From Tritrichomonas musculus (taxonomy: Eukaryota; Parabasalia; Tritrichomonadida; Tritrichomonadidae): 20,007 bases of DNA. Both the position numbers and the translations under genes were made by a program. Below are positions 17,001 through 20,007 of the stretch, one piece after another (the stretch's first letter is position 1; every line of letters starts with the position of its first letter). Location of the stretch: positions 1 through 20,007 of the forward strand of contig JAPFFF010000553.1 of NCBI GenBank assembly GCA_039105265.1, written 5' to 3'. The notes beneath the pieces are model-generated. The model saw only the letters and a program-made list of their open reading frames with translations, had not been told where the DNA came from and made no database searches.

Positions 17001-19814
17001 ATTCAACTGCAGTTCTTGTTGCATCTTAATATTAAACGGCAGTTCTCGTTGCATTTGATGATTCAACTGCAGTTCTCGTTGAATCTGATGATTCAACTGC
17101 AGTTCTCGTTGAATCTGATGATTCAACTGCAGTTCTCGTTGCATCTGATGATTCAACTGCAGTTCTCGTTGCATCTGATGATTCAACTGCAGTTCTCGTT
17201 GCATCTGATGATTCAACTGCAGTTCTCGTTGCATCTGATGATTCAACTGCAGTTCTCGTTGCATCTGATGATTCAACTGCAGTTCTCGTTGCATCTGATG
17301 ATTCAACTGCAGTTCTCGTTGCATCTGATGATTCAACTGCAGTTCTCGTTGCATCTGATGATTCAACTGCAGTTCTCGTTGCATCTGATGATTCAACTGC
17401 AGTTCTCGTTGCATCTGATGATTCAACTGCAGTTCTCGTTGAATCTGATGATTCAACTGCAGTTGTCGTTGCATCTGATGATTCAACTGCAGTTCTCGTT
17501 GAATCTGATGATTCAACTGCAGTTGTCGTTGAATCTGATGATTCAACTGCAGTTCTCGTTGAATCTGATGATTCAACTGTAGTTCTCGTTGCATCTGATG
17601 ATTCAACTGCAGTTCTCGTTGAATCTGATGGTTCAACTGCAGTTCTCGTTGCATCTGATGATTCAACTGCAGTTCTCGTTGAATCTGATGATTCAACTGC
17701 AGTTCTCGTTGCATCTGATGATTCAACTGCAGTTCTCGTTGCATCTGATGATTCAACTGCAGTTCTCGTTGCATCTGATGATTCAACTGCAGTTCTCGTT
17801 GAATCTGATGATTCAACTGCAGTTCTCGTTGAATCTGATGATTCAACTGCAGTTCTCGTTGCATCTGATGATTCAACTGCAGTTCTTGTTGAATCTTATT
17901 ATTAAACTGCAGTTCTCGTTGAATCTTATGATTAAACTGCAGTTCTCGTTGAATCTTATGATTAAACTGCAGTTCTTGTTGAATCTTATTATTAAACTGC
18001 AGTTCTCGTTGCATCTGATGATTCAACTGCAGTTCTCGTTGCATCTGATGATTCAACTGCAGTTCTCGTTGCATCTGATGATTCAACTGCAGTTCTCGTT
18101 GCATCTGATGATTCAACTGCAGTTCTCGTTGAATCTGATGATTCAACTGCAGTTCTTGTTGCATCTGATGATTCAACTGCAGTTCTCGTTGAATCTGATG
18201 ATTCAACTGCAGTTCTCGTTGCATCTGATGATTCAACTGCAGTTCTCGTTGAATCTGATGATTCAACTGCAGTTGTCGTTGCATCTGATGATTCAACTGC
18301 AGTTGTCGTTGCATCTGATGATTCAACTGCAGTTCTCGTTGAATCTGATGATTCAACTGTAGTTCTCGTTGCATCTGATGATTCAACTGCAGTTCTCGTT
18401 GAATCTGATGATTCAACTGTAGTTCTCGTTGAATCTGATGATTCAACTGCAGTTCTCGTTGAATCTGATGATTCAACTGTAGTTCTCGTTGAATCTGATG
18501 GTTCAACTGCAGTTCTCGTTGAATCTGATGATTCAACTGCAGTTCTCGTTGAATCTGATGATTCAACTGCAGTTCTTGTTGCATCTGATGATTCAACTGC
18601 AGTTCTTGTTTCATCTGATGATTCAACTGCAGTTCTCGTTGAATCTTATTATTAAACTGCAGTTCTCGTTGCATCTGATGATTCAACTGCAGTTCTCGTT
18701 GCATCTGATGATTCAACTGCAGTTCTCGTTGCATCTGATGATTCAACTGCAGTTGTCGTTGCATCTGATGATTCAACTGCAGTTCTCGTTGAATCTGATG
18801 ATTCAACTGCAGTTCTCGTTGAATCTGATGATTCAACTGCAGTTCTCGTTGAATCTGATGATTCAACTGCAGTTCTCGTTGCATCTGATGATTCAACTGC
18901 AGTTCTCGTTGCATCTGATGATTCAACTGCAGTTCTCGTTGAATCTGATGATTCAACTGCAGTTCTCGTTGCATCTGATGATTCAACTGCAGTTGTCGTT
19001 GCATCTGATGATTCAACTGCAGTTCTCGTTGCATCTGATGATTCAACTGCAGTTCTCGTTGCATCTGATGATTCAACTGCAGTTCTCGTTGCATCTGATG
19101 ATTCAACTGCAGTTCTCGTTGCATCTGATGATTCAACTGCAGTTCTCGTTGAATCTGATGATTCAACTGCAGTTCTCGTTGCATCTGATGATTCAACTGC
19201 AGTTCTCGTTGCATCTGATGATTCAACTGCAGTTCTCGTTGCATCTGATGATTCAACTGCAGTTCTCGTTGAATCTGATGATTCAACTGCAGTTCTCGTT
19301 GAATCTGATGATTCAACTGCAGTTGTCGTTGCATCTGATGATTCAACTGCAGTTCTTGTTGCATCTTAATATTAAACGGCAGTTCTCGTTGCATTTGATG
19401 ATTCAACTGCAGTTCTCGTTGAATCTGATGATTCAACTGCAGTTCTCGTTGAATCTGATGATTCAACTGCAGTTGTCGTTGCATCTGATGATTCAACTGC
19501 AGTTCTTGTTGCATCTTAATATTAAACGGCAGTTCTCGTTGCATTTGATGATTCAACTGCAGTTCTCGTTGAATCTGATGATTCAACTGCAGTTCTCGTT
19601 GAATCTGATGATTCAACTGCAGTTGTCGTTGCATCTGATGATTCAACTGCAGTTCTCGTTGAATCTGATGATTCAACTGCAGTTGTCGTTGCATCTGATG
19701 ATTCAACTGCAGTTCTTGTTTAATCTTATTATTAAACTGCAGTTCTCGTTGAATCTTATTATTAAACTGCAGTTCTCGTTGAATCTGATGATTCAACTGC
19801 AGTTCTCGTTGCAT
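4857..19814 (-). CDS. Giant decapeptide-repeat open reading frame, QLNHQ(M/I)QREL repeats (candidate, unproven)
   Basis: This minus-strand frame is open for about 4,985 codons from the first ATG (19812-19814) after an in-frame TAG at 19845-19847 to a TAG at 4857-4859. It is nothing but ten-residue repeats QLNHQ(M/I)QREL. Substitutions are E to Q, R to Q, H to N, the FNNK type (L to F, H to N, Q to K) and a rarer PFNIK type. There is no signal peptide, membrane segment, cysteine or recognisable domain. Even positions of the repeat (L, H, M/I, R, L) alternate with odd positions that are nearly all amide or acid (Q, N, Q, Q, E), a pattern compatible with beta strands or Q/N-rich assembly; that is inference. 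Coding is supported because common variants that stop the other three open frames leave this one open, several being silent (CTG to CTA, AAT to AAC, CAA to CAG, TTG to TTA). Against it, the start is arbitrary, both ends are nonsense codons within the repeat, and any 30-bp array without a stop gives long ORFs. It may equally be non-coding satellite. Confidence 0.35.
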   Translation of the reverse strand: MQRELQLNHQIQRELQFNNKIQRELQFNNKIKQELQLNHQMQRQLQLNHQIQRELQLNHQMQRQLQLNHQIQRELQLNHQIQRELQLNHQMQRELPFNIKMQQELQLNHQMQRQLQLNHQIQRELQLNHQIQRELQLNHQMQRELPFNIKMQQELQLNHQMQRQLQLNHQIQRELQLNHQIQRELQLNHQMQRELQLNHQMQRELQLNHQMQRELQLNHQIQRELQLNHQMQRELQLNHQMQRELQLNHQMQRELQLNHQMQRELQLNHQMQRQLQLNHQMQRELQLNHQIQRELQLNHQMQRELQLNHQMQRELQLNHQIQRELQLNHQIQRELQLNHQIQRELQLNHQMQRQLQLNHQMQRELQLNHQMQRELQLNHQMQRELQFNNKIQRELQLNHQMKQELQLNHQMQQELQLNHQIQRELQLNHQIQRELQLNHQIQRELQLNHQIQRELQLNHQIQRELQLNHQIQRELQLNHQMQRELQLNHQIQRELQLNHQMQRQLQLNHQMQRQLQLNHQIQRELQLNHQMQRELQLNHQIQRELQLNHQMQQELQLNHQIQRELQLNHQMQRELQLNHQMQRELQLNHQMQRELQLNHQMQRELQFNNKIQQELQFNHKIQRELQFNHKIQRELQFNNKIQQELQLNHQMQRELQLNHQIQRELQLNHQIQRELQLNHQMQRELQLNHQMQRELQLNHQMQRELQLNHQIQRELQLNHQMQRELQLNHQIQRELQLNHQMQRELQLNHQIQRELQLNHQIQRQLQLNHQIQRELQLNHQMQRQLQLNHQIQRELQLNHQMQRELQLNHQMQRELQLNHQMQRELQLNHQMQRELQLNHQMQRELQLNHQMQRELQLNHQMQRELQLNHQMQRELQLNHQMQRELQLNHQMQRELQLNHQIQRELQLNHQIQRELQLNHQMQRELPFNIKMQQELQLNHQMQRQLQLNHQIQRELQLNHQIQRELQLNHQIQRELQLNHQMQRELQLNHQMQRELQLNHQIQRELQLNHQIQRELQLNHQIQRELQLNHQIQRELQLNHQIQRQLQLNHQIQRELQLNHQIQRELQLNHQMQRELQLNHQIQRELQFNNKIQRELQFNNKMKQELQLNNQMQRELQLNHQIQRQLQLNHQIQRELQLNHQMQRELQLNHQIQRELQFNNKIQRELQFNNKMKQELQLNNQMQRELQLNHQMQRELQLNHQMQRELQLNHQIQRELQLNHQMQRELQLNHQIQRELQLNHQIQRELQLNHQMQRELQLNHQMKQELQLNHQMQRELQLNHQMQRELQLNHQMQRELQLNHQMQRQLQLNHQMQRELQLNHQIQRQLQLNHQMQRELQLNHQMQRELQLNHQIQRELQLNHQIQRELQLNHQMQRQLQLNHQMQRQLQLNHQMQRELQLNHQMQRELQFNNKIQRELQLNHQMKQELQLNHQMQQELQLNHQMQRELQLNHQMQRELQFNNKMKQELQLNHQMQRQLQLNHQMQRELQLNHQMQRELQLNHQIQRELQLNHQIQRELQLNHQMQRELQLNHQMQRELQLNHQIQRELQLNHQIQRELQFNNKIQRELQFNNKMKQELQLNHQMQRELQLNHQMQRELQLNHQIQRELQLNHQMQRQLQLNHQIQRELQLNHQIQRELQLNHQMQRELPFNIKMQQELQLNHQMQRQLQLNHQIQRELQLNHQIQRELQLNHQMQRELPFNIKMQQELQLNHQMQRQLQLNHQIQRELQLNHQIQRELQLNHQMQRELQLNHQMQRELQLNHQMQRELQLNHQIQRELQLNHQMQRELQLNHQIQRELQFNNKIQRELQFNNKIKQELQLNHQMQRQLQLNHQIQRELQLNHQMQRQLQLNHQIQRELQLNHQIQRELQLNHQMQRELPFNIKMQQELQLNHQMQRQLQLNHQIQRELQLNHQIQRELQLNHQMQRELPFNIKMQQELQLNHQMQRQLQLNHQIQRELQLNHQIQRELQLNHQMQRELQLNHQMQRELQLNHQMQRELQLNHQIQRELQLNHQMQRELQLNHQMQRELQLNHQMQRELQLNHQMQRELQLNHQMQRQLQLNHQMQRELQLNHQIQRELQLNHQMQRELQLNHQIQRELQLNHQIQRELQLNHQMQRQLQLNHQMQRELQLNHQMQRELQLNHQMQRELQFNNKIQRELQLNHQMKQELQLNHQMQQELQLNHQIQRELQLNHQIQRELQLNHQIQRELQLNHQIQRELQLNHQIQRELQLNHQIQRELQLNHQMQRELQLNHQIQRELQLNHQMQRQLQLNHQMQRQLQLNHQIQRELQLNHQMQRELQLNHQIQRELQLNHQMQQELQLNHQIQRELQLNHQMQRELQLNHQMQRELQLNHQMQRELQLNHQMQRELQFNNKIQQELQFNHKIQRELQFNHQIQRELQFNNKIQQELQLNHQMQRELQLNHQIQRELQLNHQIQRELQLNHQMQRELQLNHQMQRELQLNHQMQRELQLNHQIQRELQLNHQMQRELQLNHQIQRELQLNHQMQRELQLNHQIQRELQLNHQIQRQLQLNHQIQRELQLNHQMQRQLQLNHQIQRELQLNHQMQRELQLNHQMQRELQLNHQMQRELQLNHQMQRELQLNHQMQRELQLNHQMQRELQLNHQMQRELQLNHQMQRELQLNHQMQRELQLNHQMQRELQLNHQIQRELQLNHQMQQELQLNHQIQRELQLNHQIQRELQLNHQIQRELQLNHQIQRELQLNHQIQRELQLNHQIQRELQLNHQMQRELQLNHQIQRELQLNHQMQRQLQLNHQMQRQLQLNHQMQRELQLNHQMQRELQFNNKIQRELQLNHQMKQELQLNHQMQQELQLNHQIQRELQLNHQIQRELQLNHQIQRELQLNHQIQRELQLNHQIQRELQLNHQIQRELQLNHQMQRELQLNHQIQRELQLNHQMQRQLQLNHQMQRQLQLNHQMQRQLQLNHQMQRELQLNHQIQRELQLNHQMQQELQLNHQIQRELQLNHQIQRELQLNHQIQRELQLNHQIQRELQLNHQMQRELQLNHQIQRELQLNHQIQRELQLNHQIQRELQLNHQMQRQLQLNHQMQRQLQLNHQIQRELQLNHQMQRQLQLNHQMQRELQLNHQIQRELQLNHQMQRELQLNHQIQRELQLNHQIQRELQLNHQIQRELQLNHQIQRELQLNHQIQRELQLNHQIQRELQLNHQIQRELQLNHQIQRELQLNHQMQRQLQLNHQMQRQLQLNHQIQRELQLNHQMQRELQLNHQIQRELQLNHQMQQELQLNHQIQRELQLNHQMQRELQLNHQMQRELQLNHQMQRELQLNHQMQRELQFNNKIQQELQFNHKIQRELQFNHKIQRELQFNNKIQQELQLNHQMQRELQLNHQIQRELQLNHQMQRQLQLNHQMQRELQLNHQIQRELQLNHQMQRELQLNHQIQRELQLNHQMQRELQLNHQIQRELQLNHQMQRELQLNHQIQRELQLNHQMQQELQLNHQIQRELQLNHQIQRELQLNHQIQRELQLNHQIQRELQLNHQIQRELQLNHQIQRELQLNHQMQRELQLNHQIQRELQLNHQMQRQLQLNHQMQRQLQLNHQIQRELQLNHQMQRELQLNHQIQRELQFNNKMKQELQLNHQMQRELQLNHQMQRELQLNHQMQRQLQLNHQMQRELQLNHQMQRELQFNNKMKQELQLNHQMQRELQLNHQMQRELQLNHQMQRELQLNHQIQRELQLNHQIQRELQLNHQMQRELQLNHQMQRELQLNHQIQRELQLNHQMQRQLQLNHQMQRQLQLNHQIQRELQLNHQMQRELQLNNKMQRELQLNHQMQRELQLNHQMQRELQLNHQIQRELQLNHQIQRELQLNHQMQRQLQLNHQMQRQLQLNHQMQRELQLNHQMQRELQLNHQIQRELQLNHQIQRELQLNHQIQRELQLNHQMQRELQLNHQMQRELQLNNKMQQELQLNHQMQRELQLNHQMQRELQLNHQIQRELQLNHQIQRELQLNHQIQRELQLNHQMQRELQLNHQMQRELQLNNKMQQELQLNHQMQRELQLNHQMQRELQLNHQMQRELQLNHQIQRELQLNHQIQRELQLNHQMQRELQLNHQMQRELQLNHQIQRELQLNHQIQRELQLNHQIQRELQLNHQMQRELQLNHQIQRQLQLNHQIQRELQLNHQMQRELQLNNKMQRELQLNHQMQRELQLNHQMQRELQLNHQIQRELQLNHQMQRELQLNHQMQRQLQLNHQMQRQLQLNHQMQRQLQLNHQMQRELQLNHQIQRELQLNHQIQRELQLNHQIQRELQLNHQMQRELQLNHQMQRELQLNNKMQQELQLNHQMQRELQLNHQMQRELQLNHQIQRELQLNHQIQRELQLNHQIQRELQLNHQMQRELQLNHQMQRELQLNNKMQQELQLNHQMQRELQLNHQMQRELQLNHQMQRELQLNHQIQRELQLNHQIQRELQLNHQMQRELQLNHQMQRELQLNHQIQRELQLNHQIQRELQLNHQIQRELQLNHQMQRELQLNHQIQRQLQLNHQIQRELQLNHQMQRELQLNHQMQRELQLNHQMQRELQLNHQIQRELQLNHQIQRELQLNHQIQRELQLNHQMQRELQLNHQMQRELQLNNKMQQELQLNHQMQRELQLNHQMQRELQLNHQMQRELQLNHQIQRELQLNHQIQRELQLNHQMQRELQLNHQMQRELQLNHQIQRELQLNHQIQRELQLNHQIQRELQLNHQMQRELQLNHQMQRELQLNHQMQRELQLNHQIQRELQLNHQIQRELQLNHQIQRELQLNHQMQRELQLNHQMQRELQLNNKMQQELQLNHQMQRELQLNHQMQRELQLNHQMQRELQLNHQIQRELQLNHQIQRELQLNHQMQRELQLNHQMQRELQLNHQIQRELQLNHQIQRELQLNHQIQRELQLNHQMQRELQLNHQMQRELQLNHQMQRELQFNNKMQRELQLNHQMQRELQLNHQMQRELQLNHQMQRELQFNNKMKQELQLNHQMQREL
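5220..5609. repeat. 13-unit cassette, copy 2
   Basis: Same unit order as 1381-1770, with ATTTAACTG instead of ATTAAACTG in the eighth unit (5430-5459). Followed by a TAG junction at 5610. Confidence 0.8.
5790..6179. repeat. 13-unit cassette, copy 3
   Basis: Same unit order, 570 bp after copy 2. The preceding units (M, M, M, I, I, I from 5610) also match those ahead of copy 2 in part, so the true duplicated length here is about 19 units. Confidence 0.8.
6450..6839. repeat. 13-unit cassette, copy 4
   Basis: Same unit order, 660 bp after copy 3. The lead-in from 6180 differs by added GGTT and GTCG units. A truncated repeat of its right half (CTTG/TTATTATTTAA, M, M, GGTT, GGTT, I-TAG) follows at 6900-7079. 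Confidence 0.8.
7560..7949. repeat. 13-unit cassette, copy 5
   Basis: Same unit order. Copies 4 and 5 are 1,110 bp apart, and the truncated follower is also repeated (8010-8189). The period in 6690-8460 is therefore a 37-unit higher-order unit whose second copy carries a few substitutions. Confidence 0.8.
8610..10229. repeat. 1.6-kb duplicated block, copy B (partner 1771-3360)
   Basis: Near copy of 1771-3360 with one added 30-bp unit. It lacks the GAATATG change. It differs at 9690-9719 (GTCG instead of CTCG) and at 9780-9809 (GAATC instead of GCATC), and it has no TAG junction at its right end. Confidence 0.8.
11040..11699. repeat. 660-bp duplicated block, copy B (partner 3301-3960)
   Basis: Same typed-unit order as 3301-3960. 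The unit that follows keeps ATGATT at 11700, where the other copy has ATGGTT. Confidence 0.75.
11850..14667. repeat. 2.8-kb segmental duplication, copy A (partner 17130-20007)
   Basis: Starts with ten consecutive M units (11850-12149) and runs through the AAACTG cluster at 12600-12719, TAG-rich units around 13080-13200 and two LPFNIK cassettes. All of this recurs at 17130-20007. The offset is 5,280 bp up to 13559 and 5,340 bp from 13560, because two units were gained or lost. Only about four substitutions were seen by eye, one being CTGATGATTAAA here (12630-12659) against CTTATGATTAAA in the partner. Confidence 0.85.
13980..14279. repeat. LPFNIK five-unit cassette, tandem pair
   Basis: A 150-bp cassette (GTCG-type M; CTTG unit with CTTAATATTAAACGG; a unit with GCATTTGATG; I; I) occurs twice here. 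It occurs again as pairs at 14670-14969 and 19320-19619 and singly at 16980-17129, seven copies in all. The CTTAATATTAAACGG unit holds a 10-bp palindrome TTAATATTAA and loses the PstI site at its right junction. In the minus frame it reads PFNIKMQQEL. The GCATTTGATG change always follows it, so the two were amplified together. Confidence 0.9.
14670..14969. repeat. LPFNIK five-unit cassette, second tandem pair
   Basis: Lies 690 bp after the first pair. The surrounding units 13830-14339 and 14520-15029 match, so a 23-unit higher-order repeat carried the pair along. Confidence 0.85.
16260..16679. repeat. 210-bp tandem duplication with CTGATTATTC units
   Basis: Seven units (M with GATTATTC; TTTCAT/TTATTATTAAA; I with TTATTATTAAA; I; M; I; a seventh) occur at 16260-16469 and again at 16470-16679. 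The first five also match 151-300. The GATTATTC unit (minus frame NNQ instead of NHQ) is otherwise absent, so all three copies likely share one origin. The unit at 16620 has the window's only CTCTTT, which is silent in the minus frame (CGA to AGA). Confidence 0.75.
16980..17129. repeat. LPFNIK five-unit cassette, single copy
   Basis: A single 150-bp copy that ends exactly where the 2.8-kb duplication begins (17130). The breakpoint of that duplication therefore lies at the cassette's right edge. Confidence 0.85.
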
Positions 19815-20007
19815 CTGATGATTCAACTGCAGTTCTCGTTGAATCTAATGATTCAACTGCAGTTCTCGTTGCATCTGATGATTCAACTGCAGTTCTCGTT
19901 GCATCTGATGATTCAACTGCAGTTCTCGTTGCATCTGATGATTCAACTGCAGTTCTTGTTGAATCTGATGATTCAACTGCAGTTCTCGTTGAATCTGATG
20001 ATTCAAC
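17130..20007. repeat. 2.8-kb segmental duplication, copy B (runs off right edge)
   Basis: Near-identical to 11850-14667, with two extra units (18840-18899). Two changes are private to this copy: the CTAATG unit (19830-19859), which puts a TAG in the minus decapeptide frame, and the CTTG unit at 19950-19979. Their partners at 14490-14519 and 14610-14639 are ordinary I units, so the nonsense change arose after the duplication or was lost from copy A. Confidence 0.85.
19320..19619. repeat. LPFNIK five-unit cassette, third tandem pair
   Basis: The duplicated partner of 13980-14279, part of the segment 17130-20007. No substitution relative to its partner was noticed. Confidence 0.85.

Larger units (their letters stand above)
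1..20007. repeat. 30-bp tandem repeat array (minisatellite/megasatellite) filling the window
   Basis: Every base belongs to a head-to-tail array of a 30-bp unit, phased here from CAGTT to AACTG. Unit 91-120 is the commonest type (called M) and 61-90 the second (called I); they differ at one base, GCATC versus GAATC. Recurrent variants are few: CTCG to GTCG or CTTG, CGTTG to CGCTG, TTGCAT to TTTCAT, CTGATGATTC to CTTATTATTA, ATGATT to ATGGTT, and CTGCAG to CTGTAG at the junction. There are 667 units, all 30 bp except the 29-bp unit at 4741-4769 and the one cut off by the right edge. No unrelated base interrupts the array, and it continues past both ends. Such homogeneity is usual for arrays kept uniform by unequal crossing-over or gene conversion. 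It may be satellite DNA or the repeat part of a giant gene; the sequence alone does not decide. Confidence 0.99.

Noticed and set aside
1-20007. CRISPR array
   Set aside because: The period is 30 bp with no spacers at all; the repeats are directly adjacent, and no cas gene is present.
1-20007. Coiled-coil structural protein
   Set aside because: Leu/Met spacing is 4, 4, 2 with a period of ten, which fits neither heptads nor hendecads.
1-20007. Transposon, LTR or virus-derived element
   Set aside because: No terminal repeats, target-site duplications or enzyme coding were seen; all sequence belongs to the 30-bp unit.
1-20007. Rho-independent terminators from the unit hairpin
   Set aside because: The GTTGAATC/GATTCAAC stem is short, AT-rich and not followed by a T run, and it recurs in hundreds of units.
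1-20007. Telomeric or centromeric satellite of a known family
   Set aside because: The 30-bp unit matches no telomere motif or centromere satellite that I recognise, and there is no flank to give chromosomal position.

Overview
The whole window is one uninterrupted tandem array of a 30-bp unit. I count 667 units: 158 of 30 bp at 1-4740, one 29-bp unit at 4741-4769, 507 of 30 bp at 4770-19979, and a last unit cut off by the right edge. The array runs past both edges, so there is no flanking sequence, promoter, RNA gene, mobile element or unrelated gene to report. Unit GC is about 40-43%. An array this long and pure, with nested higher-order duplications, suggests a eukaryotic minisatellite/megasatellite or the repeat region of a giant low-complexity protein gene. 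I cannot name the organism and recognise no known family.

Because 30 bp is ten codons, each reading frame repeats a decapeptide. Four of the six frames have no stop in the consensus unit. On the minus strand the main frame reads QLNHQ(M/I)QREL, stays open for about 15 kb (4857-19844) and again for about 4 kb (778-4740). It is broken by three nonsense codons (at 19845-19847, 4857-4859 and 778-780) and by the 1-bp deletion in the 29-bp unit. The plus-strand frame QFSLHLMIQL is stopped about 50 times by CAG-to-TAG changes. The plus frame VLVASDDSTA and the minus frame AVESSDATRT are stopped at each unit of a recurrent TTATTATTAAA type. The common variants therefore spare only the minus QLNHQMQREL frame, which makes it the best coding candidate. 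The nonsense codons, one of them amplified with its surroundings, mean that no intact gene spans the window.

Layout: 1-1380 has mixed units with many FNNK-type units. At 1381-1770 is the first copy of a 13-unit (390-bp) cassette, which recurs four times in 5220-7949. 1771-3360 is a near copy of 8610-10229, and 3301-3960 is a near copy of 11040-11699. At 4741-4769 the 29-bp unit abuts a block (4770-5099) that copies 691-1020. 5430-8460 carries a private TTATTATTTAA unit type. 11850-14667 is duplicated at 17130-20007. 13980-15029, with single or paired copies at 16980 and 19320, holds a five-unit LPFNIK cassette. 16260-16679 is a 210-bp tandem duplication.

Each unit is also structured as DNA. 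A GTTGAATC / GATTCAAC hairpin is perfect in one of the two main unit types and has one mismatch in the other, and each unit junction is a 10-12-bp palindrome with a PstI site. All counts and alignments were made by eye.
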